From contig NZ_SMDR01000002.1 of NCBI RefSeq assembly GCF_006265115.1, positions 495,743-559,742 of the forward strand: a stretch of 64,000 bases of DNA, read 5' to 3'. The notes under the pieces were generated by a model. It was not told the origin of the DNA and did not search any database. It was given only the letters and a program-made list of their open reading frames with translations. Both the position numbers and the translations under genes were made by a program. This DNA comes from Arenimonas terrae. GTDB lineage: Bacteria > Pseudomonadota > Gammaproteobacteria > Xanthomonadales > Xanthomonadaceae. Positions 62,036-64,000 of this stretch are shown piece after piece (the stretch's first letter is position 1; each line of letters begins with the position of its first letter).

Positions 62036-62377
62036 TCAGGGCGCTCCCGGCTCCGGCCGCTGCCGCGCGGCCTGCTCGCGCAGTTCCTTGCGCCGGGCTT
62101 CGATCCGGCTGCGCAGGTTGTCGACGTCGGCGGCCGCCGCAGTCACGCGCGCCGCGTTATGGACGGCTTCGGCTTCGGCGTTGGCGTCGCGGCGGGCTTC
62201 TCGCACCATCGCCCGGTCGGCGCGCGGTGTGGAATCGGTCGCCTTCTCCGCCGCGGCGGCGGACGCCGGCGCGGAGGCCGGCACGGCCTGCCCTCCCTGG
62301 CCATCGCGCGTGCAGGCCGCGGATGCCAGCAGGGCAGCCAGGCCCAGGACGGCCAAGCCCATGTTCTGCAGCTTCAT
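62036..62377 (-). CDS. Small lipoprotein with helical Ala/Arg/Glu-rich region
   Basis: The 113-residue product has a lipobox A-S-A-A-C with Cys22, an Ala-rich linker, then a charged helical region with D-N-L-R-S-R-I-E-A-R-R-K-E-L-R. It resembles small outer-membrane lipoproteins of unknown function. Start at the ATG at 62377, preceded by GGGAGAA. Unknown. Confidence 0.6.
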   Translation of the reverse strand: MKLQNMGLAVLGLAALLASAACTRDGQGGQAVPASAPASAAAAEKATDSTPRADRAMVREARRDANAEAEAVHNAARVTAAAADVDNLRSRIEARRKELREQAARQRPEPGAP

Positions 62378-62471
62378 TTCATTCTCCCGTTGGGTTCGGC
62401 GCCCGCCGGAATCGCGCCGCGGGCCTTCAGGAGATATGAAACTTGGCGGGTCCGGCCGCCATCGCAAAAAA

Positions 62472-62495
62472 AAAGCAGCCCCGAAGGGCTGCTTT
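62472..62495 (-). terminator. Rho-independent terminator after the Gly-rich protein gene
   Basis: On the minus strand AAAGCAGCCC, loop TTCG, GGGCTGCTTT is a perfect 10-bp stem, followed by a run of nine T. It lies about 30 nt past the stop of the gene ending at 62527. Confidence 0.9.
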
Positions 62496-62526
62496 GGCGA
62501 CGCTGCCCTGGCGGGCGGACGGCCGA

Positions 62527-63123
62527 TCAGCGGCCGCCCTTGTCCTTGCCTTTGCCTTTGCCCTGGCCGCCTTGGCCCTGGCCGCCCTGCGGCCTGCCAC
62601 CGCCCTGCGAGGCCGGACCGGCGCTGCGGCCGCCCTGCGGACCGGCCGCGCGGGCACCATGGCCGCCATTGCCGCGACCTGCCTTCATCTTGCCGTGGCC
62701 GCGGCCGACCTTGCCCTTGAGCGCATGGAAGGCCGCCGAGCCGGGCTTGATGCCCAGGCGCTGCGCGATCGCGCCCCAGCCCTGGCCGTGGTCGCGCTCG
62801 TAGATGTGGATGATCTCCAGGCAGGGCCGGCCCAGCTGGTAGGCGATGGCGCAGGCGAAGTAGAGGTCGCCCGGCGCCCAGCGTCGCTCGAGGTAGTACT
62901 CGCTGACGAGGTGGCGGGGCGCGCCGAAGCTCACCACCACGTCGTCGATGAAGCCGTCGGTGTTGCCGCTGGCGAACACGTTGATGTCGCCCAGCTGGGT
63001 GTCCACGAAGGCATCGCCCGTGCGCGGGCTGAAGCCGAACACGAAGCTGTCGACGAGGGCCTGGGCACCGGCCGAGAAGGCCAGGCCGAAGGTGAGCACG
63101 AATCCGGCGATCTTGGTTTTCAT
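62527..63123 (-). CDS. Secreted protein with Gly/Lys/Gln-rich tail
   Basis: The 198 residues begin with a signal peptide (F-V-L-T-F-G-L-A-F-S-A-G-A-Q-A), then a domain of ~110 residues with D-T-Q-L-G-D-I-N and F-A-C-A-I-A-Y-Q-L-G-R-P-C, followed by a low-complexity tail (~140-198) built from G, K, Q, R and P. I do not recognise the domain. The tail is basic and could bind nucleic acid or polyanions, which is inference. The ATG at 63123 is chosen because it begins the signal peptide. A strong terminator follows. Confidence 0.62.
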   Translation of the reverse strand: MKTKIAGFVLTFGLAFSAGAQALVDSFVFGFSPRTGDAFVDTQLGDINVFASGNTDGFIDDVVVSFGAPRHLVSEYYLERRWAPGDLYFACAIAYQLGRPCLEIIHIYERDHGQGWGAIAQRLGIKPGSAAFHALKGKVGRGHGKMKAGRGNGGHGARAAGPQGGRSAGPASQGGGRPQGGQGQGGQGKGKGKDKGGR

Positions 63124-63193
63124 TGTTTTGGCTTCCTGGGTCCGGGGGACGCGGCGATTCTGCATCGGATCGATGAACCGTGCCGGAACCGTT

Positions 63194-63667
63194 TCACAGT
63201 CTCTGCAGGCGGTAGCCCAGGCCGTCGCCGAAGGTGCGGCCGCGGCCTTCCAGCATCTCCAGGCCACCGTCGGGCTGGACCCAGAACCAGCGGCTGGCGG
63301 GGCCCTGCGGGTCGAGCCGGTAGACCGGGGTGTCCACGCCCTCCAGCGACAGCGTCTCTTCGGTCCATTCGCCCTCCTGCACGAAGGCGTTGTCGCCTTC
63401 GACGCCCAGGTAGGTTTCTTCGAGCAGGTAGCGGCGGGCGCCGTCCTCGCCGCGCAGCACCAGGCGGGTCTGGATGCCGTCGCAGTCGGCGCAGGGCAGC
63501 ACGCCCAGCCAGGTGCGCTCGAAGTCTTCGGCCAGGGGCGCCGCGCGCTCGGCGCGCTCGGCGGGCGCAGCGGCGGAATCGGATTCGGACGAGCGGCCGC
63601 AGCCCGCCAGGGCGAGCGCGGCGAGCCCCAGCAGGGCCAGCGGGCGGAGGGTTCGCGGCAAGCGCAT
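63194..63667 (-). CDS. Copper-resistance NlpE-N-like lipoprotein
   Basis: The 157-residue protein has a lipobox L-A-G-C with Cys23 and a beta-rich region with the NlpE N-terminal pattern W-x-G-V-L-P-C-A-D-C-D-G-I (~53-65), a C-x-x-C found in NlpE and related proteins. It includes W-F-W-V-Q and a tail G-L-G-Y-R-L. Likely an outer-membrane lipoprotein sensing envelope or copper stress. In-frame Mets further upstream are less likely because the stretch before them is not signal-like. Confidence 0.78.
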   Translation of the reverse strand: MRLPRTLRPLALLGLAALALAGCGRSSESDSAAAPAERAERAAPLAEDFERTWLGVLPCADCDGIQTRLVLRGEDGARRYLLEETYLGVEGDNAFVQEGEWTEETLSLEGVDTPVYRLDPQGPASRWFWVQPDGGLEMLEGRGRTFGDGLGYRLQRL

Positions 63668-63830
63668 CGGCGTCTCCATCGGGGCTTCCATCCTAGCCCG
63701 GGAGCCCTTGGACCGCAGGCGCGCGCCGCGGTTCCGTTCAAGCCCCGTTCGGCGCGATGACGACGCCCTCAACCCCGTTGCCGGCACCCGCGCGTTGACA
63801 GCCCTGCGACCCCAGCCCAGGAGGTGTCCC

Positions 63831-64000
63831 ATGGTCCGCAGCCTGCCCCACCCGTCCGCCTTCGCGCAGATCGACGCCAAGCGCATCGCCGGCAATACCG
63901 TCGTCGTGCTGGTGCATGCGCTCGCCTTCGCCCTGCTGATGGCGCCCTCGACCTGGGAGCCGCCGGCACCGGCGCCGCGCCTGGAGGTGGTGGTGCCGCT
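63831..64000 (+). CDS. TonB-like energy transducer (partial)
   Basis: Only the first 56 residues are visible: a cytoplasmic start, a transmembrane helix (V-V-V-L-V-H-A-L-A-F-A-L-L-M) and a Pro-rich beginning E-P-P-A-P-A-P-R-L-E. This matches the signal-anchor and periplasmic start of TonB-type proteins. AGGAGGTG lies about 8 nt upstream of the ATG. The rest is outside the window. Confidence 0.55.
   Translation, partial: MVRSLPHPSAFAQIDAKRIAGNTVVVLVHALAFALLMAPSTWEPPAPAPRLEVVVP

Overview
The window is about 64 kb of very GC-rich chromosome from a gammaproteobacterium, most likely a member of the Lysobacteraceae/Xanthomonadaceae (Lysobacter, Luteimonas or Pseudoxanthomonas-like). This rests on three things: codon use, the placement of an O-antigen export cluster directly beside transsulfuration genes (the metB-side LPS locus known from Xanthomonas), and the gene families present (PilU, homogentisate pathway, POT transporters, an ECF43-like sigma factor with a Ser/Thr kinase). 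I see no rRNA, CRISPR array, prophage, integrase or complete insertion sequence. The region is dense housekeeping and lifestyle chromosome with small operons.

Layout. 1-10.5 kb (minus strand): a single collinear run from cystathionine beta-synthase and a cystathionine gamma-lyase/synthase into an ABC-2 polysaccharide exporter (Wzm/Wzt), a GT4 glycosyltransferase, a UDP-sugar dehydrogenase, a CgeB-like glycosyltransferase and a polysaccharide pyruvyltransferase-like protein cut by the window edge. 10.7-13.8 kb: a DUF465 protein with a long structured leader, an OmpA-like/DUF4398 pair, and pilU on the plus strand. 13.8-19.3 kb: the tyrosine-homogentisate pathway (hppD, hmgA, a lipoprotein, fumarylacetoacetase, maleylacetoacetate isomerase) with a divergent MarR regulator and a palindromic operator lying in the hppD promoter spacer. 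19.3-24.8 kb: an MFSD1-like transporter, two POT peptide transporters and tryptophan 2,3-dioxygenase. Together with the previous block this reads as a peptide-uptake and aromatic amino-acid catabolism neighbourhood.

24.9-32.3 kb (plus strand): a secreted ExeM-type nuclease, then an operon for a 2-oxoacid dehydrogenase (E1 alpha, E1 beta, a small SH3-like protein, E2, a VOC protein), ending in a 26-bp-arm palindromic repeat. 32.3-37.5 kb: a GAF-GGDEF cyclase, trpS with a C-terminal extension, a secreted hypothetical protein, entericidin, arginase and a secreted rhodanese. 37.5-46.3 kb: a signalling block made of a 1920-residue sensor kinase (8 PAS, 2 GAF), an Rcp1-like receiver protein and a REC-PAS-PAS-GGDEF-EAL protein. 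46.3-51.3 kb: tRNA-Thr(UGU), then (transcribed leftwards) a FakA-FakB fusion, plsY, birA, coaX and a SPOR protein, the last four overlapping by ATGA junctions. 51.4-57.0 kb: a small secreted protein, an MtfA-like peptidase, a PhoPQ-like two-component system with a PepSY-like exported protein, an arginine-deiminase-like protein and dusA. 57.2-64 kb: an ECF sigma factor convergent with, and overlapping, a Ser/Thr kinase-TPR protein; a homocysteine S-methyltransferase; three small exported proteins; and the start of a TonB-like gene.

The most interesting themes are phosphorylation-dependent sigma control (Thr-Thr at the usual acidic site of the ECF factor), a fused fatty-acid kinase beside the acyl-phosphate-using enzyme PlsY, a c-di-GMP/phosphorelay block around the giant kinase, and an MarR operator that fits exactly in the hppD promoter spacer. 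All functional statements are from reading the sequence and family knowledge; no searches were run.
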